Part shown: piece after piece, positions 1 to 8,224 of the stretch
How the letters are laid out: the number at the start of each line of letters is the position of its first letter
Numbering within the stretch: the stretch's first letter is position 1
Notes under the pieces: generated by a model
The model's database searches: none
Told to the model about the DNA's origin: nothing
The model's input: the letters and a program-made list of their open reading frames with translations, nothing else
Position numbers and translations under genes: made by a program
Assembly: GCA_910585575.1 (NCBI GenBank)
Contig: CAJUFS010000004.1
Coordinates: forward strand, 27,364-69,633
DNA: 42,270 nt
Direction: 5' to 3'
Source: an uncultured Adlercreutzia sp.
GTDB taxonomy: Bacteria; Actinomycetota; Coriobacteriia; Coriobacteriales; Eggerthellaceae

Positions 1-1219
1 ATATCGTATTTTTTTCAATCACAGAATTCCGAACCTCGCGAAAACGAACGCCATGCGCCGTAGTAGTGATCTTGTTGTTGGCCACGGTAGCGCCACTCAT
101 ATAATAGCTTCCCTTTTTGATTGCATCTCTATCTGCACCTTTCTTTAAGTTACTCGTCAACGTAAGACCGGCAAGATAGATCCCATCGCTTTCATACCCG
201 AAGTAGCTGTCTTTCCCCTTTATATTTAAAACATTGTTTTCAATGACAATATTTTGATTAGCCAGCGGCGTTTTGTAAGCATTGGGTGTTGATGACTTAG
301 TCTTTCCTTCCGCCGCCAAAGAAGACCCGAAATGAACCCCTTTTTCGAACATCGAGTAAAGCACGATACCACGAGGAGCATTGTCAATCCGGTTTCCACT
401 TATCGTACAGTTAACATAATTCAGCCCATGGACTGCAGCGCTCGTCATATTGGTAAATGTGTTATCAGAGATGACGACTCCAATAACAGGATTGTTCACA
501 ACAGCCGTATGGCTGCCTACACCACGCGGAACATTTGAAAAAGAGCAACGAGTTATGGTGACATTTTTGAGAGGAATATCTTCGGAGCGATAGCCCCTCA
601 TGTGACGCTGACTCAAAATGTCAAGCTGTATAGCCTCAGGCTCTGGCATTGGATTGTCGGCGGTTAGTACCTGATTGGAAAAAGAACAACCCGTTACCGT
701 CAACCCATCAATGCCAGCCGCCTCCATAAGATGGGAGTTCTTTACATTTTTGACAACCGTATTCTTAAGAACGAGGTTTCGGCCATGGCCCATTTTTACA
801 ACAGTTCCCGCTGTATTCTTCCCATCTAAGACGCCTCCCTCGATGGAAATATTTTGATAGAAATAACCCGTCCGCGTATCATCGTTGTCCCCAATCTTTA
901 CAACGTTGACGTTTGCGGTGGTTCGTTGCAGCGTAACGCCAGTGAGGATCAGCTTAGTATTGCTGTACAAATGCAAAGCAGTAGAAAGCTTATATGTTCC
1001 TTTCGCAATGGTCACCGTGTAGGGGTTCGAAGACGTGGCCCGGCTTTTTGCTTCATCCAGCTTCGCCTGAATGGCTTTTGACGCATCAGAATAAGGCTCT
1101 GGACTTACAGTCACACTGACCGCCGCGAAAGCAGACTGAAAGCTCGCGAAAACAAGAACGGAACCGAGCAACAGCATTGCAAAAAAGACCGAAAAGGCCC
1201 TCACAGTGACACGAGACAT
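1..1219 (-). CDS. Secreted right-handed beta-helix surface protein (3' end outside window)
   Basis: An open frame of 406 codons runs from ATG 1219 off the left edge without a stop. AGGAGGGG lies just before the ATG. The first ~32 residues are a clear signal peptide: basic start, a long hydrophobic stretch, then an SAFAA cleavage-type end. The rest has the short repeating pattern of parallel beta-helix proteins, with recurring units such as ISGNRIDN, ISDNTFTN, IENNVLNI and VANNKITT, about 22-30 residues apart. Such folds occur in pectate lyases, polysaccharide epimerases and adhesins, but no catalytic residues can be assigned. It is divergent from a CDP-glycerol transferase gene and next to a polysaccharide exporter, so a role at the cell surface is likely. 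Base composition and codon use (ATA, AGT, TCA) are AT-richer than the genes to the right. The C-terminus, where wall-anchoring repeats might sit, is not visible. Confidence 0.8.
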   Translation of the reverse strand, partial: MSRVTVRAFSVFFAMLLLGSVLVFASFQSAFAAVSVTVSPEPYSDASKAIQAKLDEAKSRATSSNPYTVTIAKGTYKLSTALHLYSNTKLILTGVTLQRTTANVNVVKIGDNDDTRTGYFYQNISIEGGVLDGKNTAGTVVKMGHGRNLVLKNTVVKNVKNSHLMEAAGIDGLTVTGCSFSNQVLTADNPMPEPEAIQLDILSQRHMRGYRSEDIPLKNVTITRCSFSNVPRGVGSHTAVVNNPVIGVVISDNTFTNMTSAAVHGLNYVNCTISGNRIDNAPRGIVLYSMFEKGVHFGSSLAAEGKTKSSTPNAYKTPLANQNIVIENNVLNIKGKDSYFGYESDGIYLAGLTLTSNLKKGADRDAIKKGSYYMSGATVANNKITTTAHGVRFREVRNSVIEKNTI

Positions 1220-1359
1220 GAAACCCCTCCTCTTTCAGGTTTTGCTCGTATTTCTACCATACCATCCGTCAACAAGCAAGCTGACGGTGGCATCGGAAGC
1301 CGACGGTATAGCAACCTTTCAATTGTTGATCACGCCTTACGCGAAACTTGTTCGGGCGC

Positions 1360-1388
1360 TTCACCTCTTTAAAGAAAGAAGCTATCAT
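1360..1388 (+). promoter_or_regulatory. Probable sigma-70-type promoter of the CDP-glycerol transferase gene
   Basis: TTCACC (1360-1365), a 17-base spacer and TATCAT (1383-1388) lie about 40 bases before the GTG start at 1434. The match to consensus is moderate (4/6 and 5/6). The call rests on spacing and position only. Confidence 0.45.
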
Positions 1389-1433
1389 TGATCAAGTTCT
1401 ATTTCGTTTTCTCGAGATGAAAGACCGTCTACC

Positions 1434-2561
1434 GTGAAGAAACTTTTGGTGAAAGCAGGGTCTAGCTGCCTCAGACTTGCATATCATTTTTGTCGCCTTT
1501 TCCCAGTACAAAACCGTATCGTCTGCATTAGCCGTCAAAGCGATGAAGCCCCTCTCGATTTTCAGCTCATAGCCAATTACTGTTGCGCACGCACCCCGCC
1601 AATCACCGCCATCCTTCTTCCAAAGCAACTTCGATCTCCTGTCACCTATCTACCGGAAATGCTTCGTCAGGTTTATTACATCGCTACCAGCAAGGCAGTT
1701 GTTCTTGACTCCTATTGCATCGTCGTAAGCCTCCTTGGAAGCAGCATCGAAGCACCTGTCGTTCAAATCTGGCACGCATTAGGCAACATGAAAAAGGCCG
1801 GCTATACTGCCCTGAGCGATTCTTCGGAAGAGGGGCGCGATCCCCGCCTTGCCAACTTACTGCATATGCACGAGGGCTACAATGCCATCGCAATTTCATC
1901 TTTGAGTTTTTCGAGAGACTTTGCGGCGGTCTTCAATGCCGATCCATCGATCATCTTCGAAGCACCGCTGCCACGCGCCGATCTTCTCACATCAGCTGAT
2001 GGGCGCTCTCGAGCGCGCAAGATGTTTTTCGATAACCATCCCGACCTCAAGGGCAAGCAAGTCATAGTTTACTGTCCGACCTTCCGACGCTCACCATCGC
2101 CCGACGCGAACCGCGCGATAAAAGCACTTGTAGGCGAAATCGACTACTCTCGCTATGCCCTCATCTACAAACCACATCCTGTAGATACTCTGACCATCGA
2201 AGATAGCCGTCTAACGGTGCTCGTAAATCACGACCCGGATCCTTTATTTGTCGCGGATTATGTTGTAAGTGATTACTCTACCGTGATCTATGAAGCAGGG
2301 CTCTTGAATATCCCGGTATTTCTCTATGCCTACGACTGGGACAGCTATCGAGAAAAAAGAGGACTGAACATCGATTTGGAGCACGATGTTCCCACTCTCT
2401 TCACGCAAGACCCTCGCCTTATTGTAGAAGCCATCGAGAATAACGATTTCGACGCCAACGCCTACAAGGCATTTACCCAGCGCAATGTCGCGCTCCCGGC
2501 CCAGGGTACCTGCACCGAGCATCTGTGCGAGCACATCCTCGCCCTGGCCGAGAACCGCTAG
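1434..2561 (+). CDS. CDP-glycerol:glycerophosphate glycerophosphotransferase family protein
   Basis: A 375-residue protein of the TagB/TagF family, which moves glycerol-phosphate or a related polyol-phosphate from a CDP-activated donor onto a lipid-linked acceptor at the inner face of the membrane. Family motifs are visible: QIWHALG (111-117, with the conserved His), YCPTFR (213-218), KPHP (246-249) and SDYSTVIYEAG (279-289). It has only the catalytic part and lacks the long N-terminal extension of TagF polymerases, so it may add a single unit (TagB-like) or decorate a glycan. The start is GTG; no in-frame ATG lies nearby upstream, and the ribosome site is weak. Its stop codon overlaps that of the convergent ABC ATPase at a shared CTAG. 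It is AT-richer than the genes to the right, as is the beta-helix gene. The family assignment is strong; the actual polymer is unknown. Confidence 0.85.
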   Translation: MKKLLVKAGSSCLRLAYHFCRLFPVQNRIVCISRQSDEAPLDFQLIANYCCARTPPITAILLPKQLRSPVTYLPEMLRQVYYIATSKAVVLDSYCIVVSLLGSSIEAPVVQIWHALGNMKKAGYTALSDSSEEGRDPRLANLLHMHEGYNAIAISSLSFSRDFAAVFNADPSIIFEAPLPRADLLTSADGRSRARKMFFDNHPDLKGKQVIVYCPTFRRSPSPDANRAIKALVGEIDYSRYALIYKPHPVDTLTIEDSRLTVLVNHDPDPLFVADYVVSDYSTVIYEAGLLNIPVFLYAYDWDSYREKRGLNIDLEHDVPTLFTQDPRLIVEAIENNDFDANAYKAFTQRNVALPAQGTCTEHLCEHILALAENR

Positions 2562-3418
2562 TTCATCCCCTCGTAAAAGGCCACGGCCTCGTCAATGGGG
2601 CCATCAAACATTTTCGAGCCCTTCTCCAGCACGATGCCACGCTTGCAGAACTCTTCAGCCGCACCCGACGAATGGGTCACGAACAGCACGGTGACGTTCT
2701 CGTCCTCCATGATCTCGCGCACACGAGCATAACACTTCTCTTTGAAGCGTTTATCGCCTACCGCCAGCGCCTCATCCACTACGAGAATCTCCGGGTCGGA
2801 AGACACAGCCAGGCCAAAGCCCAAGCGAGACTTCATACCCGAAGAGTACATGCGCACAGGCTGATCGATGTACACACCCAAATCGGCAAATTCGATGGTT
2901 TTGGGAATCAGCTCTTCCAGCTGCTCATCGGTAAAGCCCATGGCCTTGCCGCGCAGACGCACGTTCTCGCGTCCCGTGAGAGCCTTGTCGAAACCGGCAG
3001 TTAATTCCAGGAGGGCACTTACGTGTCCGTTGACGGTTACTTTGCCCTTTGTGGGATACGCAACCCCCGTCACCATTTTCAAGGCCGTCGACTTGCCAGC
3101 GCCGTTTTCTCCGAGAAAGGCCACCGCCTCGCCCCTTTTGATCTCGAAGGACAAATTATTGTTGGCGTTCACTGAAGTAACCAGCTTGCGCTTCTTCTTG
3201 CCCCAGAAGATACTGGCAAATCGCTGCTTATCATCTTTGTATAGCTTATACGTCTTCGTCACATGGTCGAACTTGATAGCCACCTCGTCGGAAACGGGGG
3301 TGCCGTTCTCGTGCACAGGGGCTTCGCCTTCCGCCTCGACCTCTTCGCGGACCTCCTCGTTCTCCCCTGGCGTAGCAATCACCAGCTGGTCTTCAGCGGG
3401 ATACTCGCTAGATGACAT
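2558..3418 (-). CDS. tagH: ABC transporter ATP-binding protein, polysaccharide/teichoic acid export (TagH/Wzt-like)
   Basis: A 286-residue ATPase that powers export of a lipid-linked glycopolymer across the cytoplasmic membrane. Visible motifs: Walker A GENGAGKST (103-111), the SSGM variant of the signature motif typical of the Wzt/TagH group (192-195), Walker B ILVVDEALAVGD (211-222) and the switch His at 249. The first ~45 residues are an acidic, Glu-rich extension before the ATPase core. It lacks the C-terminal glycan-binding domain of O-antigen Wzt proteins and the extracellular domain of Bacillus TagH. The start at 3418 is chosen because AGGAGG sits 7 bases upstream; a longer frame from 3454 has no such support. 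The start overlaps the end of the permease gene by 11 bases, so the two are translationally coupled. The substrate is inferred from the neighbours. Confidence 0.88.
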   Translation of the reverse strand: MSSSEYPAEDQLVIATPGENEEVREEVEAEGEAPVHENGTPVSDEVAIKFDHVTKTYKLYKDDKQRFASIFWGKKKRKLVTSVNANNNLSFEIKRGEAVAFLGENGAGKSTALKMVTGVAYPTKGKVTVNGHVSALLELTAGFDKALTGRENVRLRGKAMGFTDEQLEELIPKTIEFADLGVYIDQPVRMYSSGMKSRLGFGLAVSSDPEILVVDEALAVGDKRFKEKCYARVREIMEDENVTVLFVTHSSGAAEEFCKRGIVLEKGSKMFDGPIDEAVAFYEGMN

Positions 3419-4217
3419 CGGGCACCTCCTCTCGGGTGCGCTTGTACACCACAAGCATTACCGCCAGCATAGCCGCGAACACAATGGCGAAACCAGCAAT
3501 AGCCATAGGATTCTCCCAGATCCACGTTTTGTCGTACACCGCGCAGCGGAACAGAGAAGCGATAAACGTAATTGGGTCGAACATCAGAATAGTTTCGAGC
3601 CATCCAATGCCCAAATCATACACATTAAAGATAATGCCCGACAACCAAAACAGCGGCGTGGATAGCGTCACAATGAGGTTCTTGAAATCCTTGCTAATAG
3701 TCGATAACAAACTCGTGGTCAGGGAGAACATATAGAAGAACACGAACATGAGCACTATAGCCACAGGAATTTGCAGTAAATACCAATCCAACGGCTGCCC
3801 AAAGAGGAAGTACACGAGCAGCAGCAGCGCCACCATGCCAAGGTGAATGACCATTTCGGCAAGAGCGAAAATAGTCGGAATTCCCGCCAGCGGAAACTTA
3901 ATCTTGTTGACCAAATACTTGAATCGGGCGAATACGTTGCAGCCCGTACCCAGCATAGTCTGGATATAGAACCATGGCACCAAACCACCCATGAGCCACA
4001 AGATATAGGGCGGCGCGCCCGGTTCGTCAGATCCCGACTTCAAGCCGATTTCCAAGGCAAACCAAAATACAGCGATATACACAATGGGTTTAATGAACAG
4101 CCATGCAGGCCCCAGCACGGTTCCGCGGGCCTGCTTGCGCAGGTCGAACATGGCCAGGCTGAAAATCTGCTCACGTCGTTCCCACTGAGACCGGATGATA
4201 TTGATCAGGGTAGACAC
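3408..4217 (-). CDS. tagG: ABC-2 type permease, polysaccharide/teichoic acid export (TagG/Wzm-like)
   Basis: A 269-residue integral membrane protein with about six hydrophobic segments and a cytoplasmic N-terminal region containing FDLRKQARGTVLGPAW, which is typical of ABC-2 polysaccharide permeases. It pairs with the overlapping ATPase gene to form a TagGH/Wzm-Wzt exporter. The start is GTG, preceded by GAGG. Length matches the family. The neighbouring TagO-like transferase and CDP-glycerol transferase suggest a lipid-linked wall polymer as cargo. Whether this is true wall teichoic acid or another polyol-phosphate glycan cannot be told from the sequence. Confidence 0.88.
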   Translation of the reverse strand: MSTLINIIRSQWERREQIFSLAMFDLRKQARGTVLGPAWLFIKPIVYIAVFWFALEIGLKSGSDEPGAPPYILWLMGGLVPWFYIQTMLGTGCNVFARFKYLVNKIKFPLAGIPTIFALAEMVIHLGMVALLLLVYFLFGQPLDWYLLQIPVAIVLMFVFFYMFSLTTSLLSTISKDFKNLIVTLSTPLFWLSGIIFNVYDLGIGWLETILMFDPITFIASLFRCAVYDKTWIWENPMAIAGFAIVFAAMLAVMLVVYKRTREEVPDVI

Positions 4218-4253
4218 GTTCCTCGATTCCCTCCGCCTGTATTGCGAAGCAAT

Positions 4254-4262
4254 ATTTTACCA
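4254..4262 (-). promoter_or_regulatory. Extended -10 promoter element before tagGH
   Basis: On the minus strand TGG precedes TAAAAT (4259-4254), forming an extended -10 element about 37 bases upstream of the tagG GTG. No good -35 box is seen. A small hairpin (ATTGC-GAA-GCAAT, 4241-4253) would lie at the very 5' end of the transcript. Confidence 0.4.
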
Positions 4263-4313
4263 TGAGGTTTCCGTCGCCGCAGAACAACCATCCCACTCGT
4301 CGGCAGAGACTTC

Positions 4314-5459
4314 CTATCTCCCATGCTTCCCGTAGAACTTCGGCTTGTCTTCTTGACGCGTGTGACGGCCGTGGTAGTGGTGGCGCAGCACCTTGTCGAA
4401 GATGCCCAGCTTCCACAGAATGAGGAACGACGCGGCAATCATCACCGCCATCACCACGAATACCGTGATGCCGTGGGTACTCGACATCACCCAGGCCCCC
4501 ACCCCCAGAAGCGTCGTCCAGGCGTACACGATGACCACGGACTTCCGCACACCGTAGCCCTTGCGCAGCAGCATGTGGTGCAGGTGCTTGCTGTCGGCCT
4601 GCTGGATGGGCTGATGGTGGTACACACGGCGTATGATGGCCGCGCCAGTGTCGGCAATGGGAATGGCGGCGATGACGATGGGCACCGCCATGACGATCAC
4701 CGTCGGCGAGCGCATGACGCCCATGAGCGAGATGACGCCGATCATAGCTCCCAGCAGAAGCGAGCCCGAGTCGCCCATAAAAATGCTCGCGGGCGCGAAG
4801 TTGTAGCGCAAAAACGCCAGGGTCACGCCCAGCAAAATGATGGAGAGCATGGCCGTCTCTTCAAGACCGCGCCCGAACGCAATGATGAACAGGAAAAACG
4901 ATGCAATGGCGGTAATGCCCGCCGCCAAGCCATCAAGCCCGTCGATAAGGTTGATGACATTCATGAAGCAAACCAGGTACAGCACGGTCAGAGGGTAGGA
5001 CACCCAGCCGAACTCGATGTAACCAGCACCGAACGGATTGGCAATGCTCGAGAGCAGCAGCCCCGATGCGGCAATGATGGCAGCCCCGAGCACCTGGCCG
5101 AGGAACTTCACGCCCGGCTTCAGCGAATACACGTCGTCCATCGCACCTACCAGCACAATGACCAGCAGACCGACCATGACACCGCCGTGGTTGATGCTGT
5201 GGTCGGTGCCATGGACATAGAACCCGTACCAGCCCAGGAAGTACTCCCCGAGAATTTCCACCACCAGCGCCACGGCGATACCCATGGCCATGGCAATGCC
5301 GCCCATGCGCGGCACGGGCTTCTTGTTGACGCGCCGTTTCGACGGATAGTCAACGGCGTCCAAACGTAGTGCGAGCCTTCTTGCCAACGGGACGCAGATG
5401 TACGTCACAGCGAAGGCAATCAGGCCCAGCACCATAAAATGTCGTAGCGTTACTCCCAC
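4314..5459 (-). CDS. tagO: Undecaprenyl-phosphate N-acetylhexosamine-1-phosphate transferase (TagO/WecA/MraY family)
   Basis: A 381-residue polytopic membrane enzyme that starts synthesis of a lipid-linked glycan by moving a sugar-1-phosphate (usually GlcNAc-1-P) from UDP-sugar to undecaprenyl phosphate. Family motifs are clear: the Asp pair in AMDDV (106-110), NLIDGLDG (170-177), FMGDSGS (227-233) and the HLHH motif (292-295) that marks the WecA/TagO branch. About ten hydrophobic segments are visible. The GTG start at 5459 lies 15 bases after the stop of the NlpC/P60-glucosaminidase gene and has no strong ribosome site, so coupling to that gene is likely; ATG 5435 is an alternative start. 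Together with TagGH and the CDP-glycerol transferase it outlines a wall glycopolymer pathway, although sugar-modifying enzymes such as TagA or TagD are not in the window. Confidence 0.9.
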   Translation of the reverse strand: MGVTLRHFMVLGLIAFAVTYICVPLARRLALRLDAVDYPSKRRVNKKPVPRMGGIAMAMGIAVALVVEILGEYFLGWYGFYVHGTDHSINHGGVMVGLLVIVLVGAMDDVYSLKPGVKFLGQVLGAAIIAASGLLLSSIANPFGAGYIEFGWVSYPLTVLYLVCFMNVINLIDGLDGLAAGITAIASFFLFIIAFGRGLEETAMLSIILLGVTLAFLRYNFAPASIFMGDSGSLLLGAMIGVISLMGVMRSPTVIVMAVPIVIAAIPIADTGAAIIRRVYHHQPIQQADSKHLHHMLLRKGYGVRKSVVIVYAWTTLLGVGAWVMSSTHGITVFVVMAVMIAASFLILWKLGIFDKVLRHHYHGRHTRQEDKPKFYGKHGR

Positions 5460-5474
5460 TCAGGTATGACGCAA

Positions 5475-7925
5475 TTAGAACTCAAGACCCTGAAGCCACT
5501 CGGTGAGAGCCTCCAAAGTTTCATCGGTCACACCCAAGCGCTGCTCGCGCTCCTGCAGATACTGCTCGCGCTCGACGAACTGCGTCAGCTGCTCGTCACT
5601 GAACTCGGACAAGTCGATGTCGCGCACATCGACGATGCGCTTGGCGAAATCGGGCAGCTTGTCGTTCATAGCCGTGATCTTCACCACATCGCCCGTATGG
5701 GGCGCCTCGACGTAGTAGCCGTCGCCCAGGTACATGGCCACATGGTGCACATTGCCGCCGTCGCCGAAGAAGAGCAGGTCACCGGGGAGCAGATCCTGGA
5801 ACGCCACCTCTTCGCCCACATCGCACTGATAGTAGGTGGTACGCGGCAGCTCGATGTTGAACACCTCGCGATAGCAGTACTGCACCAGGCCCGAGCAGTC
5901 AAAACCGGCCGGCGTGGTGCCGCCCCACAGATAGGGCACGCCCAAAAACGACGTGGCCATGGCCGTCAGGTCGTTCAGTGTGCGCTCCTCGCGCACCGGC
6001 AGCGCCGCACCCTGGGCGATAAGCTCGTCAAAGCCCTCGAACCGCTGGGCGTTCACCTCGTTCTGGTGCTGCTCCATGGCCGTTTCGGCCTCGGGAGCCT
6101 CGGGCTTCTCCAAATACACCGGCACGTTGTACAGCTCTTCAGCGGCGCGGGTCTGCTCTTCCCAGTTGGCCAGGGCCTCCTGGTACTCGTCGTTGGCACC
6201 CAGGTACTCCTGGTACTCGGCTACCAGCGCGTCGTAGGCTTCTTTGTCCTTGACCGGGTCGAGCGTGACCTCTTCGCCCGTCTCCTCGTCGACCACCGGC
6301 ACCACGAAGGTGTCCGTCAACTCGTAGGTGAGCGGCACGTCGAAACGCGTGAGATCGTAGGTCTCGATGAGGTCCTGCAGCTTCTCGGAGTAGAAGATGT
6401 CCGTAGCATAGCGCCCCACCAGGAAGTCCGCCGCGTCCACAAAGGTTTCGGTGTTGGACTTGTGGGCACCCGCGTAGAAGTCGCCCATGGAATTCGACAG
6501 CAGGTCGGCATAGTCGGACAGCGACTCGTCCACATTCGCGTACTGGCGGAAATCGGACAAGATGGAATAGGTGCTACCCGTGCCGTCGTCCTCGCGCGTG
6601 GGCAGCTGCACGCTGTTGCCCTTGTACACGCCCTTGATGCCGAACAGGTTGTTGTTGGGCGCCTGGGCCAAAGTGGAGTTGCCGGAAGCAGACTCGAGAA
6701 TGGCCTGCGCGATCATCACGGAAGCGTACAAGTCGTTTTCGGCGGCAATGGTGCGAGCCGATTCGCCAATCAGGGAAATGAACTTCTCGGTGGTCAGGTC
6801 TTCGCTGTAGTGGCGCGCCACGTAGGCGGAGTTGTCCATATGGGTGAAGCTGATGGACGGCACCATGGCCGCCGCCTGCTTGAGGGGCGTCTGGGCCTTT
6901 CCCTTGGCCACGGCCGTGGCATGGGTGGTGGCCGTAATAGCGGAGGCGCCGTTGGCGCTCGGCTTCTGCTGGCCATCCTTCACCGGATCGGAGGTGTCCT
7001 CCTTCTTGTCGGACACCGTCGGCTGAGCCGGCTTCTCGGGCTCGGGAGTAGGCTTGACCTCCGGCGTGGGCTCGGGAGCAGGCTCCGGGCTGGGCGTGGG
7101 CTCCGGATCAGGAGTAGGCTCAGGGTCCGGAGTCGGAGCGGGCTCGGGCTCGGGAGTCACCGGATCGGTCTCACCGTCACCGCCCTCGGTCTCACCGTCA
7201 CCGCCCTCGGTCTCACCGTCGCCCTCAGTCTTGCCGCCGTCGTCGCCGTCGGTCTCGCCTTTGTCGCCCTCAGAGGTATCATCCTTCTGAGAGTCGTCAT
7301 CAGCACCCCCGTTATCGCCCATCGTCGCGTCATCATCGTCGGCAGCGCTGTCGTCCTTCTGCACACCGTCGTCAGTCGCATCTTCGTCGGCGGCAACGTT
7401 GTCGTTCGAAGTATCGCCCTTGGAATCGCCAGAAGTCTCGCCAGCAACCTCGGCGGTCACCGACCCGTCAGCCGGAACTTCCTTGTCAGCGCCTTCCGTC
7501 TTGTCGGCGTCTTCCTGATCAGACGAATCTTTGGCCGCATCGGCCTTCGCCTGGGCTGCGGCTTTCTTAGCCTCGTCCTTGACCTTGGCGTCTGCCTCGG
7601 CAGCCTCTTTCTCGGCTGCGGCGGCGGCCTCATCGGCGGCGAGTTTGTCCTCCAGCACCTTGCAAAGGTCGTCGAACTCGACCTCGGTCAGGAAACCGTC
7701 CTTATGAGCCTGGGCCAGCGAAGACTCCGAGGTGATCTTGCCATTGGCAATCCACTCAGACGCCTGCTTTGCAGACTCGGGGACGGGAACCTCTTTCCCG
7801 TCCTGGCGCTTCCCGTTGTCATCACCGGCGTAGCTGGTATCGTACGTTGCGGCCACACCGCCCACAGGGGCAACGATCAGCGCCGCCGCCGTCAACAGCG
7901 AAACGGCCTTTTTCGATGATGTCAT
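5475..7925 (-). CDS. Secreted bifunctional peptidoglycan hydrolase: glucosaminidase (GH73-like) plus NlpC/P60
   Basis: An 816-residue secreted wall enzyme. In order: signal peptide (1-27); an Ala/Lys-rich likely helical region (~90-130); a strongly acidic Asp/Gly/Thr tract (~130-255) with an in-frame repeat of GDGETEG; a Pro/Glu/Thr spacer (~255-300); a glucosaminidase-type domain (~380-525) with AQAILESASGNS and probable catalytic Glu411, expected to cut the glycan strand; a helical linker (~560-630); an NlpC/P60 domain (~650-765) with Cys677 (FDCSG), His728 (VHHVAMYLGDG) and His743, expected to cut stem peptides. Unusually the NlpC domain is not terminal: a charged ~50-residue tail follows. 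The start at 7925 is chosen for AGGAGG 5 bases upstream and the signal peptide; an upstream in-frame ATG would add 45 residues that overlap the promoter. tagO follows 15 bases downstream. Confidence 0.88.
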   Translation of the reverse strand: MTSSKKAVSLLTAAALIVAPVGGVAATYDTSYAGDDNGKRQDGKEVPVPESAKQASEWIANGKITSESSLAQAHKDGFLTEVEFDDLCKVLEDKLAADEAAAAAEKEAAEADAKVKDEAKKAAAQAKADAAKDSSDQEDADKTEGADKEVPADGSVTAEVAGETSGDSKGDTSNDNVAADEDATDDGVQKDDSAADDDDATMGDNGGADDDSQKDDTSEGDKGETDGDDGGKTEGDGETEGGDGETEGGDGETDPVTPEPEPAPTPDPEPTPDPEPTPSPEPAPEPTPEVKPTPEPEKPAQPTVSDKKEDTSDPVKDGQQKPSANGASAITATTHATAVAKGKAQTPLKQAAAMVPSISFTHMDNSAYVARHYSEDLTTEKFISLIGESARTIAAENDLYASVMIAQAILESASGNSTLAQAPNNNLFGIKGVYKGNSVQLPTREDDGTGSTYSILSDFRQYANVDESLSDYADLLSNSMGDFYAGAHKSNTETFVDAADFLVGRYATDIFYSEKLQDLIETYDLTRFDVPLTYELTDTFVVPVVDEETGEEVTLDPVKDKEAYDALVAEYQEYLGANDEYQEALANWEEQTRAAEELYNVPVYLEKPEAPEAETAMEQHQNEVNAQRFEGFDELIAQGAALPVREERTLNDLTAMATSFLGVPYLWGGTTPAGFDCSGLVQYCYREVFNIELPRTTYYQCDVGEEVAFQDLLPGDLLFFGDGGNVHHVAMYLGDGYYVEAPHTGDVVKITAMNDKLPDFAKRIVDVRDIDLSEFSDEQLTQFVEREQYLQEREQRLGVTDETLEALTEWLQGLEF
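7167..7226 (-). repeat. Short in-frame tandem repeat, 21 bases, about three copies
   Basis: Two perfect 21-base copies (7167-7187, 7188-7208) and a shortened third (7209-7226) encode GDGETEG-type units in the acidic linker of the wall hydrolase. Copy-number change would alter linker length without shifting the frame. Pro-Glu-Pro-Thr repeats follow at about 7030-7155. Confidence 0.8.
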
Positions 7926-8006
7926 CGTGCCTCCTACTATAGTCTTCTCTCTCGTGCGCACGGTTTTGGGTGCGCAAAGCCAAGCTTTTCCAGCTTCGAA
8001 AGTCGT

Positions 8007-8035
8007 ATTATAGCGCGATGAAATCCGCTGTCCAA
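8007..8035 (-). promoter_or_regulatory. Strong sigma-70-type promoter of the glucosaminidase/NlpC gene
   Basis: On the minus strand TTGGAC (8035-8030), a 17-base spacer and a perfect TATAAT (8012-8007) precede the gene. Transcription should begin near 8000, giving a leader of about 75 bases to the ATG at 7925. The rest of the 7926-8224 gap is AT-richer and shows no gene or strong terminator. Confidence 0.75.
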
Positions 8036-8224
8036 CGGGTAAAACGCCTTTCAGGAACATTTCAGAAGAGCGTCATTAACAGCTCGTCAGGCTCATCCGA
8101 ACAAAAACGCAAGACTGACCAGGTATTTTTCTGTTAAGCAAGTTAGCCATTATAAACATTTCGCTTGAGAAAGAAACTCACAAAACTTCCTCTAAACGGA
8201 TGTTTTCGCTGATGAACGGGGTCA

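Noticed and set aside
5466-7919. An 817-codon open frame on the plus strand
   Set aside because: It is antisense to the glucosaminidase/NlpC gene, has Leu/Gly/Val/Arg-biased composition without any domain, and no ribosome site; long antisense frames are expected in high-GC DNA.
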